From an uncultured Flavobacteriaceae bacterium (GTDB taxonomy: Bacteria > Bacteroidota > Bacteroidia > Flavobacteriales > Flavobacteriaceae): DNA of 64,000 bases. The notes below the pieces were generated by a model, which was given only the letters and a program-made list of their open reading frames with translations, ran no database searches and was not told the DNA's origin. How positions within the stretch are numbered: position 1 is the stretch's first letter; every line of letters starts with the position of its first letter. Made by a program: the position numbers and the translations under genes. Shown piece after piece: positions 38,173 to 46,946 of the stretch. The DNA lies in NCBI GenBank assembly GCA_947504035.1, contig CANNGA010000006.1, positions 158,282-222,281 on the forward strand. Reading direction: 5' to 3'.

Positions 38173-38931
38173 ATGCAAATACCGAAAGGCAAAAAGATAT
38201 ATTTCGCTTCCGATAACCATCTGGGAGCGCCTACACAAGAGGCTTCAAGACCAAGAGAACGAAAATTTGTAGCCTGGTTAGACCAGATAAAAGAAGATGC
38301 AGCGGTTCTATTTTTAGTGGGCGATCTGTTCGATTTTTGGTTCGAATATAAAACGGTAATTCCTAAAGGCTTTACAAGGACATTGGGCAAGTTAGCAGAG
38401 CTGTCGGATGCAGGCATTGCCATTCATTACTTTGTTGGAAATCATGACCTGTGGATGAATGGTTATTTTGAAGACGAGCTAGGAATTCCTGTATACCATA
38501 AACCCAAAGAATTTGTCTTTAACAACAAAACGTTTTTTATTGGTCATGGCGATGGTTTAGGACCAGGCGACAAGGGGTATAAACGTTTAAAAAAAGTATT
38601 TACGAGTTCGTTTTTTAAGTGGCTCTTCCGCTGGGGGCATCCCGATATAGGCATGCGCATTGCACAGTATTTATCGGTTAAAAACAAACTGATCTCTGGA
38701 GAAGACGATGCTACATTTTTAGGCGAAGATAACGAGTGGTTGGTTCAATACTGCAAGCGTAAATTAGAAGATAAACACCGTGATTTTTTTGTGTTTGGAC
38801 ATCGGCATTTGCCTTTAGACATCCCTTTAGGGACATCTAAATATATGAATTTAGGCGATTGGATTACCTATTATACCTATGGTGTTTTTGATGGTGAGAC
38901 ACTTCGTTTAGAAAAATTTGATTACCTTTAA
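38173..38931 (+). CDS. lpxH: UDP-2,3-diacylglucosamine diphosphatase
   Basis: Cleaves UDP-2,3-diacylglucosamine to lipid X and UMP in lipid A synthesis; a peripheral enzyme at the cytoplasmic face. It is a calcineurin-like metallophosphatase with the whole set of metal ligands: SDNHLG (Asp14, His16), GDLFDFW (Asp51), GNHDLW (Asn90, His91), GHGDG (His125) and FGHRHLP near the end. The ATG at 38173 is preferred over an upstream ATG at 38134 because conservation starts at IYFASDNHL. Length (252 aa) is normal for the Bacteroidota form. TATCTTTA 5 nt before the ATG could be a -7 element, which would make the transcript nearly leaderless, but no matching -33 box is seen. Confidence 0.92.
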   Translation: MQIPKGKKIYFASDNHLGAPTQEASRPRERKFVAWLDQIKEDAAVLFLVGDLFDFWFEYKTVIPKGFTRTLGKLAELSDAGIAIHYFVGNHDLWMNGYFEDELGIPVYHKPKEFVFNNKTFFIGHGDGLGPGDKGYKRLKKVFTSSFFKWLFRWGHPDIGMRIAQYLSVKNKLISGEDDATFLGEDNEWLVQYCKRKLEDKHRDFFVFGHRHLPLDIPLGTSKYMNLGDWITYYTYGVFDGETLRLEKFDYL

Positions 38932-38943
38932 TAGCATATTGAG

Positions 38944-39876
38944 ATGAAGACATTATATTTATTTGTAGTCTGTATTATTGGATTAACAGCGTGTAAACCC
39001 AAGCAGATAAAATCTAAAACGGAAGCGCCAATGACTTATGATACCTTTCGAGGGCAGCAGTCTTATTTTAATTCTGAAGATGGTAAACTCGCTTATATCG
39101 ACAAAGGGAAAGGGGATGTTATTGTACTGTTACATGGCGTGCCTACCTCTGGTTGGTTGTATAGACATATGATTGACGATTTGGCGCAAACGCACCGCGT
39201 TATTGTGCCAGACATGTTGGGATTTGGGTCTAGCGATTCTCCCGATGGGTATGCGCTTTATTCTGAAGCCAACCATGCCAAACGCTTGTTGGCACTCATG
39301 GACCATTTAGATATTCCACACTGGACGCATGTTATGCATGATGCTGGTGGACTTTGGACTTGGGAGCTGACCGAAATAGCACCGCATCGTATCAAGCGTA
39401 TGCTGGTATTAAATACAATTATTTATGAGGAAGGGTTTGATCCGCCTATTCGTTTTGAAGAGGGTGTTTTAGCCAAAACAGCCATGTGGAGCTACCGAAG
39501 TAGCCTTACCAACACCATGATGTTAAATGGATTGTTTAAATCGGGACTTACCAAGAATACATTAACAGATACGGATATAGAAGGTTACAAAATCCCTTTA
39601 AAAGAGGGGAAAACCAAAGCCATGTATTATTTTTTTACGCAAACGTGCAATACGCTAAAAGACTACGCGCCTACCCTTTCTAAATTAAAGATGCCTGTGG
39701 CAGTAGTTTGGGGTAAAAATGATGACTTTTTAAAATGGGAGCCCCAACGCGAACGTGTTATTAAAGATTTAAACATAGCGCCAGATCACATGACCATACT
39801 AGATGCCAAGCACTTTATACAAGAAGAGCAGCCGCAAACTTTGGTTAAAGCCTTATTAAAGTTCGTAAACGATTAA
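38944..39876 (+). CDS. Haloalkane-dehalogenase-like alpha/beta hydrolase, lipoprotein
   Basis: The protein begins with a lipoprotein signal (LTAC, lipidated Cys17), so it acts in the envelope, unusual for this family. Next come HGVPTSGWLYR (residues 64-74), PDMLGFGSSD, and the nucleophile elbow MHDAGG with Asp133 in place of Ser. An aspartate nucleophile in this position is the hallmark of haloalkane dehalogenases and epoxide hydrolases. VVWGKNDDFL holds a likely acid residue and DAKHFIQEE the catalytic His. The halide-stabilising Trp next to the nucleophile in known dehalogenases (DWGG) is Ala here, so dehalogenase activity is uncertain. It starts 12 nt after lpxH and overlaps the convergent MFS gene by 4 nt. 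Confidence 0.8.
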   Translation: MKTLYLFVVCIIGLTACKPKQIKSKTEAPMTYDTFRGQQSYFNSEDGKLAYIDKGKGDVIVLLHGVPTSGWLYRHMIDDLAQTHRVIVPDMLGFGSSDSPDGYALYSEANHAKRLLALMDHLDIPHWTHVMHDAGGLWTWELTEIAPHRIKRMLVLNTIIYEEGFDPPIRFEEGVLAKTAMWSYRSSLTNTMMLNGLFKSGLTKNTLTDTDIEGYKIPLKEGKTKAMYYFFTQTCNTLKDYAPTLSKLKMPVAVVWGKNDDFLKWEPQRERVIKDLNIAPDHMTILDAKHFIQEEQPQTLVKALLKFVND

Positions 39877-41144
39877 GGCATTTCATTAGTGTTTTGCGCT
39901 ACAGTTTCTGTTAAATCTAAATCTCGAAGCACAGGGTTTTTAATTCCAATAACAATAGCTGTTAGTAAGGTCATGCTGCCACCAAAAAGTACAGCTGCAA
40001 CAGGACCTACAAGTTTAGCGGCCAAACCACTTTCGAACGCGCCTAATTCGTTGGAAGAGCCTACAAACATAGAGTTTACTGAAGAGACACGACCACGCAT
40101 AGCATCAGGTGTTTTTAATTGTAAAATGGTTTGTCTAATAATCATGGAAATGCCATCGGCTGCACCGCTAATAAAAAGCATAAGCGCACTTAACCAAAAC
40201 AGTGAAGAAGCGCCAAAACCAACAATGCTAAGACCAAATATAAAAACAGCGATTAGTAATTTCTTCCCTGTATTTTTGTGTATAGGAATGTATGTTGTTA
40301 TAAACATGGTGAGAATACTGCCTAAAGAGATAGAAGCGTTTAATATGCCAAAGCCTTGACTTCCTACCTGTAACACGTCTTGTGCAAACACGGAAAGAAT
40401 AGCTACGGTACCCCCAAATAATACGGCGATCATGTCTAAAGTTAACGCCCCTAAAATAGCCTTATTCTGAAAAACAAAATGCACACCTGCCTTTAAGCTT
40501 TGGAGCATAGGTTCTCCTTTTTTAGTATTTAAAATGGGCTTTTTAGAGATTAGAAATACAGTTAAAAAGGCAAGCAGTACCATAACGAAGACGCAACACA
40601 GTGTGTTTGGTACGCCAAACCAACTGATAAAAAAACCACCACCAAGGGTGCCGAGAACCGCGGCTGCTTTCCAAGTGCTTGTGCTCCATGTTGCAGCGTT
40701 AGGATATATGCTTTTAGGCACTAATAAAGCGACTAAAGAGAAAATAATAGGGCCGAAAAAAGACCGTAGAAATCCGCCAAAAAAGACAAGTGCATAAATG
40801 GCATACAGTACAGTTGTTTTAGGCCAAGTACTGGTAACACTATCGAGGGTTAATACAAAAAGCCCTAAGCTTATTAGAGAAAATGCGGCGATACAAAGCG
40901 CAAAGAGGTTGCGTTTCTCTTTTTGATCTACAATATGTCCCGCAAACAACGCCATAGTAAATGCAGGAATAATTTCCATTAAACCAATAATACCTAGCGA
41001 TAGGGGGTCTTTAGTTAAGCTATAGACCTGCCATTCTATAACAATAAATTGCATGGACCAGCCAAATACTAAAAATAGGCGTACCACTAAAAAAATATTA
41101 AATTCTTTAATACGCAATGCGGCATAAGGGTCTGTCTTAGTCAT
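39873..41144 (-). CDS. MFS transporter (MFS_3/EntS-like exporter type)
   Basis: An inner-membrane carrier of 423 aa with about twelve hydrophobic segments. The MFS_3 pattern is visible: WSMQFIVIEWQVYSLTKDPL in helix 1, then AGHIVDQKEKRN in the loop 2-3 signature, and in the second half DMIAVLFGG and the MRGRVSSVN motif. Proteins of this group export siderophores or drugs; the substrate cannot be read here. Its stop overlaps the end of the convergent hydrolase, and recJ lies 3 nt upstream, so it is the last gene of an osmC-recJ-MFS transcript on this strand. Confidence 0.85.
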   Translation of the reverse strand: MTKTDPYAALRIKEFNIFLVVRLFLVFGWSMQFIVIEWQVYSLTKDPLSLGIIGLMEIIPAFTMALFAGHIVDQKEKRNLFALCIAAFSLISLGLFVLTLDSVTSTWPKTTVLYAIYALVFFGGFLRSFFGPIIFSLVALLVPKSIYPNAATWSTSTWKAAAVLGTLGGGFFISWFGVPNTLCCVFVMVLLAFLTVFLISKKPILNTKKGEPMLQSLKAGVHFVFQNKAILGALTLDMIAVLFGGTVAILSVFAQDVLQVGSQGFGILNASISLGSILTMFITTYIPIHKNTGKKLLIAVFIFGLSIVGFGASSLFWLSALMLFISGAADGISMIIRQTILQLKTPDAMRGRVSSVNSMFVGSSNELGAFESGLAAKLVGPVAAVLFGGSMTLLTAIVIGIKNPVLRDLDLTETVAQNTNEMP

Positions 41145-41147
41145 AAG

Positions 41148-42839
41148 TTATGCTTTTATATCTTTTAGTTTTAATTGTAAGGATACATTGCCATTCCACG
41201 TGTTTTCATCAACAGCATAAACGGCCTTAAATGTTTTGCGATTTGAGATAAGTTCTAATTTATCACCTAAACCAAAACCAATACCAACAAAACTAGGGCT
41301 ATCGGTTTGTTTTGCTGTGCAACGCAAATGTGAGAGGTCTGCCCCCACACATTTTCCGTAGCCAGTGTCTTTAAGCCCATCCGTCATAAAGGTAGGTGCT
41401 AAATTACTGGGGCCATAAGGCGCAAATTGTTTTAAGATTCTATAAAATTTGGGGGTAATGCTGTTTAAATCAATATGCTGGTCTATGCTAATCTCTGGCG
41501 TAAGGAGGTTGCGGTCTATGGTTTTAGAAACTTCAGCTTCGAAGGCCTGTTTAAAAGCACTGTAGTTTTCTGGTTTTAGAGTGAGGCCTGCTGCGTATTT
41601 ATGGCCGCCAAACTGTTCTATATGCGCTTTGCAAGCATCTAGCGCATTATAGACGTCAAAGCCCTTTACAGACCGTGCCGAGGCTGCTAACATCTCACCA
41701 CTTTTAGTAAAGACCAGCGTAGGTCTGTAATAGGTTTCGGTTAACCTAGAGGCTACAATGCCAATTACACCTTTGTGCCAGTGCTCTTGGTACACTACAG
41801 TTGTTAAGCGTTCTTCTTCGTTACAGCTTGTAATGAGTTCTAGGGCTTCGGCTGTAATTTGTTTGTCGGTATCGCGGCGGTCTAAATTATAAGCCTCTAT
41901 GTTGGCCGCCTGTGTTTTTGCCAAGTTATAATCTTGCTCTGCTAATAACGAAACTGCAAAATTGCCATGTTCCATTCGTCCCGCAGCATTTATTCGCGGT
42001 GCAATGGTAAAGACAACATCGGTAATGGTAAGATTGGTTTTCTCAACCTGATCTAAAATGGCTTTTATTCCAGGGCGCGGTGCTGTATTGATGACTTGTA
42101 AGCCAAAATAGGCAAGTGCTCTGTTTTCCCCATCTATAGGTACAATATCTGCGCCAATGGCCGTTGCAACCAAATCCAGATATGGCATAAGATCTGCTGG
42201 AGTTTGGCCATCCTTTTCAGCAAGGGCCTGTATGAGTTTAAAACCAACACCGCAGCCGCAGAGTTCCTTATAAGGGTAATTGCAATCTTCGCGTTTTGGA
42301 TCTAAAACAGCGACAGCATTAGGAATGTTATCCCCAGGTCTATGGTGGTCACAAACAATAAAATCAATACCCAATTTTTGTGCATATGCAATTTTATCTA
42401 TGGCTTTAATACCACAATCTAAGGCAATAATTAGCGAAAAATTGTGGTCTGCGGCAAAATCAATGCCTTTAAGAGACACCCCATAGCCTTCATCGTAGCG
42501 GTCTGGAATGTAGGTGTGTACCTGGTCGTGTTTTGTTTTTAAGTATGTAGATAATAAGGCGACCGATGTGGTGCCATCTACATCGTAATCGCCATAGACC
42601 AATATGTTTTCTTGCGCAGCTATAGCTTTTGTAATGCGTTTTACTGCCTTATCCATATCTTTCATAAGAAAAGGATCGTGCAGGTGTTCTAAACGCGGTC
42701 GAAAGAAAGCTTTTGCCGTTTCAAAATCTGTAATACCACGTTGCACGAGCAATGCCGCAATGGTCTCGTCAACTTGAAGTACGTCCTGTAAGTGCCGTAC
42801 GTGGTCTAAATGAGGTTTAGGTTTTAGCGTCCAACGCAT
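41148..42839 (-). CDS. recJ: Single-stranded-DNA-specific exonuclease RecJ
   Basis: Degrades single-stranded DNA 5' to 3' in recombination and mismatch repair. The DHH superfamily motifs are in order: VYGDYDVDGTTS (residues 82-92, metal-binding Asp84, 86 and 88), ALDCGIKA, VCDHHRPGD (the DHH motif), and the DHHA1 signature GGHKYAAGLTL (about residue 420). An OB-fold follows to the end. Length (563 aa) matches RecJ. The start is ATG at 42839, in line with the family's MRWTLK-type beginning. It is followed after 3 nt by the MFS gene. Confidence 0.95.
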   Translation of the reverse strand: MRWTLKPKPHLDHVRHLQDVLQVDETIAALLVQRGITDFETAKAFFRPRLEHLHDPFLMKDMDKAVKRITKAIAAQENILVYGDYDVDGTTSVALLSTYLKTKHDQVHTYIPDRYDEGYGVSLKGIDFAADHNFSLIIALDCGIKAIDKIAYAQKLGIDFIVCDHHRPGDNIPNAVAVLDPKREDCNYPYKELCGCGVGFKLIQALAEKDGQTPADLMPYLDLVATAIGADIVPIDGENRALAYFGLQVINTAPRPGIKAILDQVEKTNLTITDVVFTIAPRINAAGRMEHGNFAVSLLAEQDYNLAKTQAANIEAYNLDRRDTDKQITAEALELITSCNEEERLTTVVYQEHWHKGVIGIVASRLTETYYRPTLVFTKSGEMLAASARSVKGFDVYNALDACKAHIEQFGGHKYAAGLTLKPENYSAFKQAFEAEVSKTIDRNLLTPEISIDQHIDLNSITPKFYRILKQFAPYGPSNLAPTFMTDGLKDTGYGKCVGADLSHLRCTAKQTDSPSFVGIGFGLGDKLELISNRKTFKAVYAVDENTWNGNVSLQLKLKDIKA

Positions 42840-42896
42840 TGAAAAAAAATTAAAATAAGTGCCGTTACGTATTTTATACTTCAGTAACGCTAAAAT

Positions 42897-43322
42897 CTAG
42901 GCGTTTTCGTGAAAATGCGTGGTAATAGTTAAAGTGCAAAATTGACGAAACATTTCCATTACACCGCAGTACTTTTCTATAGACAAATCTACAGCACGCT
43001 GTAATTTTTTTTCGTTTAGATTAGGGCCGTAAAAATGAAATTGCATATCTACTTTGTCATAAATCTTAGGGTGCTCGTCTGTTAAATTAGCTTCCGTATC
43101 AATTTTAAAATTGGTAACCTCTAATTTCATTTTTTTTATCAGTGAAGCGACGTCTAATCCAGAACAGCCTGCTAAACCAGATAGCATTAGTGCTTTAGGA
43201 CGATGGCCTTCACTCTTGCCGCCATTGTCTTCACCAGCGTCGATAAATAAATTATGTCCCGAAGGGTTTGTACTTTCAAAGCGCATATCGCCTAACCATG
43301 TTGTACTTACGTGTACTGCCAT
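42897..43322 (-). CDS. OsmC-family peroxidase-like protein
   Basis: A 141-aa OsmC/Ohr-fold protein that reduces hydroperoxides with a cysteine pair. Cys53 (AGCSGLDVAS) and Cys119 (EKYCGVME) are both present at the expected places, and KAL-LSGLAGC is the classic segment before the first. This form belongs to the YhfA-like branch common in Bacteroidota. The first 15 codons, from the ATG, are repeated exactly at the head of the next gene upstream on the same strand. recJ follows 57 nt downstream. Confidence 0.9.
   Translation of the reverse strand: MAVHVSTTWLGDMRFESTNPSGHNLFIDAGEDNGGKSEGHRPKALMLSGLAGCSGLDVASLIKKMKLEVTNFKIDTEANLTDEHPKIYDKVDMQFHFYGPNLNEKKLQRAVDLSIEKYCGVMEMFRQFCTLTITTHFHENA
43278..43322 (-). 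repeat. 45-bp exact direct repeat, copy in osmC
   Basis: This 45-nt stretch (start codon and codons 2-15 of the OsmC gene; peptide MAVHVSTTWLGDMRF) is identical to 44830-44874. Similarity stops sharply at both edges. The two copies are 1552 bp apart. Confidence 0.95.
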
Positions 43323-43365
43323 TATTTTAAATTAATTTGTTATATGAATTGAATAATTTTAAAGA

Positions 43366-44874
43366 TCAAAAACTGAATTTCATTAAGCTAAATTTATCCG
43401 TTTTATTTTCAGATTGTATAACGATAACTCCAGAATCTATTATTTTAGATGTGAAACTAAATTTTTGATCTTTTAGTGATTTTAAATAATTGCTAAATTT
43501 AGAATTAAAAAAAAGGGCTTCTATTGTTTCAAAATCAAAATTTAGTTTTGAACTATAATCGTTTTTAAGATTGTATGGTGACCAAAATGTATTTTTTGAG
43601 ATTCCATTGTACCCATTGCGAGAATACGAGTAAGCGCTAATGCTTTTCTTAATAATGTCTCCCGTGTTTTCATCTAAACTTGCCAGATATATATTTTTCC
43701 CGTCCTCAGGTCTTAAACTAATACCTAATTTGTTTCCTGTTTTATTTAATTTAACGATGTAATGAAACCCTTTTTGTTTTTTGCTGAAGTTTTTGTACTC
43801 AGAAATTGAATGCTTTTTGTTCCATAACAGTTTCCCTTTCCAGTCAAATTTGTAAATATAAAAACCATCGGGTTTAATTATTCTATATGGTTTTTGTTTT
43901 ACAGAGTAGAGCCCGTATGTGTAAAAAACATTTTCTTCTTTGTCAAAAAGAAGGTTGCCTGTAGCTCCAGATAATGCATCAACATTTTTGGCCGTAGAAT
44001 CCTTGGTGTCATATGCATAATGGTACCAAGATGTTCCTTTTCCATCATTTGAATAGCTGAAATAATCCTTAAGAAATTCAACTTTTAAGCTCGTACTATG
44101 CTGAATATTAAATTTCTCGTCATAGATAGATACGAAATAATTATCCACTTTACCATCTTTTGAGAGGTCTTTAGCGACAAATACTAATTGATCTGAAGAC
44201 GTTGTGTTGAGAGACCAAAGTAATTTTTTACGATCAGTTTCATAGTTTGGGAAACTGAATTTGGAATATTTAGGCGTTTTGAGATCAAAAGACCTTTCTA
44301 ATAGAGATAAGTTAGGACTGTCTTTTATTTTAGGAGCGATGACATAATATGATTTATTCAACATAAATTCTGTAAAATCAACTCTCAGATCAAAGTCGGA
44401 TAGTAAATTTCTTTTAGAATATTCCCTGTACAAATTCCCTTCAATTTTAGAGTCTTTTAAAGTTTTCGTGTGTCCTTGCTCATCTAAAATGTTAAACTTA
44501 CTTTTTGATTTCGACGTGCTATACAATAAGGATTTACCATCTGGAGATATGCTTCTAATTTTAATTTTATTTTTAGGAGCATACGAAAGGGTTTCTTCAA
44601 AATCTTTAGCACTGTAAACCGTTAAATAATATTTTTTCTGTTTAGTTTTAATATCTTTTTTGTTGTGTAATAAGTAAAAGTTTCCATTATCTGTAAAGTC
44701 GTAACCTGCCAGTTTAAAGGGACTTGAGAAGACGATTTCTTTTTTTAAATCTTGAGAAAGAGAACGAGAAGGATTTAGGCATATAAATGAGATTAAAGCT
44801 ATTTGCATTATAAATTGCATTAGTTTATTAAAGCGCATATCGCCTAACCATGTTGTACTTACGTGTACTGCCAT
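43366..44874 (-). CDS. Exported beta-propeller-like protein fused to the first 15 codons of osmC
   Basis: About 500 aa with no family that I can name. The body is strand-rich with propeller-like motifs (SPDGKSLLYSTSKSK, RIIKPDGFYIYKFDWKGKLLW, LNKTGNKLGISLRPEDGK), perhaps a six- or seven-bladed propeller. The frame begins with an exact copy of the OsmC N-terminus (MAVHVSTTWLGDMRF) and runs straight into NKLMQFIMQIALISFI and a signal-peptide end (SLS-Q). Starting at the ATG inside the repeat (44838, MRFNKLMQF...) gives the best signal peptide. Starting at 44874 uses the OsmC start; a further ATG exists at 44880. The DNA is more AT-rich than osmC and recJ. It ends 43 nt before osmC. Acquisition by insertion into the 5' end of osmC is inferred. 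Confidence 0.75.
   Translation of the reverse strand: MAVHVSTTWLGDMRFNKLMQFIMQIALISFICLNPSRSLSQDLKKEIVFSSPFKLAGYDFTDNGNFYLLHNKKDIKTKQKKYYLTVYSAKDFEETLSYAPKNKIKIRSISPDGKSLLYSTSKSKSKFNILDEQGHTKTLKDSKIEGNLYREYSKRNLLSDFDLRVDFTEFMLNKSYYVIAPKIKDSPNLSLLERSFDLKTPKYSKFSFPNYETDRKKLLWSLNTTSSDQLVFVAKDLSKDGKVDNYFVSIYDEKFNIQHSTSLKVEFLKDYFSYSNDGKGTSWYHYAYDTKDSTAKNVDALSGATGNLLFDKEENVFYTYGLYSVKQKPYRIIKPDGFYIYKFDWKGKLLWNKKHSISEYKNFSKKQKGFHYIVKLNKTGNKLGISLRPEDGKNIYLASLDENTGDIIKKSISAYSYSRNGYNGISKNTFWSPYNLKNDYSSKLNFDFETIEALFFNSKFSNYLKSLKDQKFSFTSKIIDSGVIVIQSENKTDKFSLMKFSF
44830..44874 (-). repeat. 45-bp exact direct repeat, copy at the head of the propeller gene
   Basis: Identical to 43278-43322 (the first 45 nt of the OsmC gene). 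This upstream copy probably keeps the ancestral osmC promoter side, while the downstream copy restores an intact osmC. Confidence 0.95.
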
Positions 44875-44880
44875 ACTCAT

Positions 44881-45531
44881 TATATTTTGTGACTTATAGA
44901 CTCAAAAATACTACTAAATTTATAAACTTAGATTTAATACGATCTTTAATTTGTAATAGGTTTAATGCTGTGTAAAAGGTATAGGGATTTCAATAGCTAA
45001 TCCTCTAAAATAGAAACTAAACTGAAAGTGCAACGTGTTTTTGTTTGGTATTAGATGGGTTTTCAACATAACTGCTATTTTAACTCAAATATGATGGGGT
45101 TTTTTAACGAGACTGTTTTATGGCAGTATTAGGAATAGTGCGTATTGCATTTGAGTATTTTTAAATAGAATACGTTGCTATTTCAATAGTGGTTTTGGAG
45201 GCTATCTTAAGCTGAGGTACATTTTTATGGTTGATAAATCCAGAATTTATTTTTAGAGGCCTCCTCTGGAAAATTGTAGGTTTTGCTTTTTTGATTTACA
45301 GTATTTGGGGTGTTATGAAAGGTGTAAAATTGAAGAAAAAAACAGAAATTTTTGAAAGATAAGGACATGTATGGGGACTATTAGTTTGAAAAAGACATGT
45401 ATTTTTTGATAATTAATAAGTATATCTAATGGTTTTTTAGATTAAAATAGAAAAAACTTATGAAAAGCTTAACAGATAAATGATGTGTTTTTTTATAAGT
45501 TTATTAAAATTTAAATACGCTCACTAACAGT
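44881..45531. other. Gene-free 651-bp divergent region
   Basis: AT-rich spacer between the propeller gene (minus) and the histidine kinase (plus). On the minus strand TATTTTTG (44910-44903) fits a -7 box for the propeller/osmC unit, without a clear -33 TTG. The nonamer GACATGTAT occurs at 45365 and 45395, exactly 30 bp apart. I see no reading frame, tRNA or terminator that can be supported. Confidence 0.5.
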
Positions 45532-46740
45532 ATGATAGTCCCCAATTACCCTACTAACGAAATTGCTAGACAGGCAGCTGTTGAAAAATACCAATTGCTG
45601 GATACGCTTGAAGAAGATGCTTACGATAACATTACCGCTTTGGTGAGTTACGTTTGCGATGCGCCTATTTCGTTAATTACGCTCTTAGATAAAGACCGAA
45701 ATTATTTAAAATCACATCATGGCGTGCCGTTTAACGAATCGCCGCGAGACATTTCATTTTGTGGCCATGCTATAAATGCTGAAACAGAGATTACCATTAT
45801 AGAAGATGCGCGGAAGGATGAGCGCTTTCAAGACAATCCCTTGGTATCGGATTATAAGGCTATTTTTTATGCAGGAGCTCCTTTGGTGGATTCTGATGGT
45901 TTTAAATTAGGAACATTATGTGTTTACGATCATAAGCCAAGGCAGTTGAATGAACAGCAAATAAGTGCTATTATTTCAATGGCAAAGCAGGTAATCCATT
46001 TGTTTGAACAACGGTACCAAAATTTTAAACTAGAACGCTATCAAGAAGATTTGAAAAGGCGTAATGAAAATCTTGAAAAATTTTCTGGAGTGGTATCTCA
46101 TGACCTAAAATCACCGTTGTCTAATATCATTTCATTGACGCAGCTTTTAGAGGAAGAAAACAAAAATAAACTAACAGGAGATTCGTTAACGTATTTGGAT
46201 TATTTAAAAACCTCTTCTTGTACTTTAAAAGAGTATATCGATGGCCTGCTTCAATTCTACAAAAGTGATGAGTTATTGCTAGAGGATTTTAAAGCTGTAG
46301 ATGTTACCGCTTTTATTCGTAAAATTACGCTTATTAGTGATGCAGCGCATTTGGCAGAAATTAGCGTGAATACGACACTTGAAAAACTGTATCTCAAAGA
46401 GGCACCGATGCTACACGTCTTAACAAACCTTTTTACCAATGCTATAAAGTACAATTCTAAATCTAAGAAACAGATTGCTATCGATCTTACAGAAACAGAA
46501 GTGGCTTATGAGTTTACTATAGCAGACAATGCCGATGGGATTCCAGAAACACATCTCGATAAGATTTTTGATTTGTTTACCATTGTTGGGCAAAAAGACA
46601 ATGAGGGTAATTTGGGTACAGGTATAGGTCTGGCAACAGTAAAGAAAATTATAGAAAGCTTAGGAGGGACAATCACAGTTACGTCTGTGCCACATGAAGG
46701 TAGTACGTTTCGTTTTTCTATCGCTAAGCCTGTAAAATAG
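45532..46740 (+). CDS. GAF-domain sensor histidine kinase
   Basis: A 402-aa soluble kinase without membrane segments. Residues about 22-160 form a GAF sensor domain (SLITLLDKDRNYLKSHHGV, ISFCGHAI, FYAGAPL, GTLCVYD), the type often joined to kinases that sense small molecules or light. The H-box FSGVVSHDLKSPL carries the phospho-accepting His190. The ATPase domain has NLFTNAIKYN (N-box), DNADGIP (G1) and GTGIGLATVKKI (G2). No response regulator is adjacent, so it is an orphan. It faces the lipoprotein gene and shares a terminator with it. Confidence 0.92.
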   Translation: MIVPNYPTNEIARQAAVEKYQLLDTLEEDAYDNITALVSYVCDAPISLITLLDKDRNYLKSHHGVPFNESPRDISFCGHAINAETEITIIEDARKDERFQDNPLVSDYKAIFYAGAPLVDSDGFKLGTLCVYDHKPRQLNEQQISAIISMAKQVIHLFEQRYQNFKLERYQEDLKRRNENLEKFSGVVSHDLKSPLSNIISLTQLLEEENKNKLTGDSLTYLDYLKTSSCTLKEYIDGLLQFYKSDELLLEDFKAVDVTAFIRKITLISDAAHLAEISVNTTLEKLYLKEAPMLHVLTNLFTNAIKYNSKSKKQIAIDLTETEVAYEFTIADNADGIPETHLDKIFDLFTIVGQKDNEGNLGTGIGLATVKKIIESLGGTITVTSVPHEGSTFRFSIAKPVK

Positions 46741-46881
46741 TTATGAGCCCAGCTTAGATTTTAGATGCTTTATGATAGTGTCTTATACAGGAATTAAAGA
46801 CGCTTATTTTTAATAGTTATCGAATTAACGTCGGAATACTTTAAGATAGCATTCGAGTTTACATCGCCTAGATTAAGACCT

Positions 46882-46921
46882 AAAAAATGCTGTTGGTCAT
46901 TAAAGCACAACAGCATTTTTT
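46882..46921. terminator. Bidirectional terminator between convergent genes
   Basis: AAAAAATGCTGTTG (46882-46895) pairs with CAACAGCATTTTTT (46908-46921), a 14-bp perfect stem with a 12-nt loop. A and T runs flank the two sides, so it can serve the kinase (plus) and the lipoprotein gene (minus). Confidence 0.85.
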
Positions 46922-46946
46922 TTATCTTAGGATATTTTTGTCCTGT

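Noticed and set aside
39889..40797. Plus-strand frames opposite the MFS transporter
   Set aside because: They are shadows of the transporter; no motif or start signal, while the minus strand shows a full MFS pattern.
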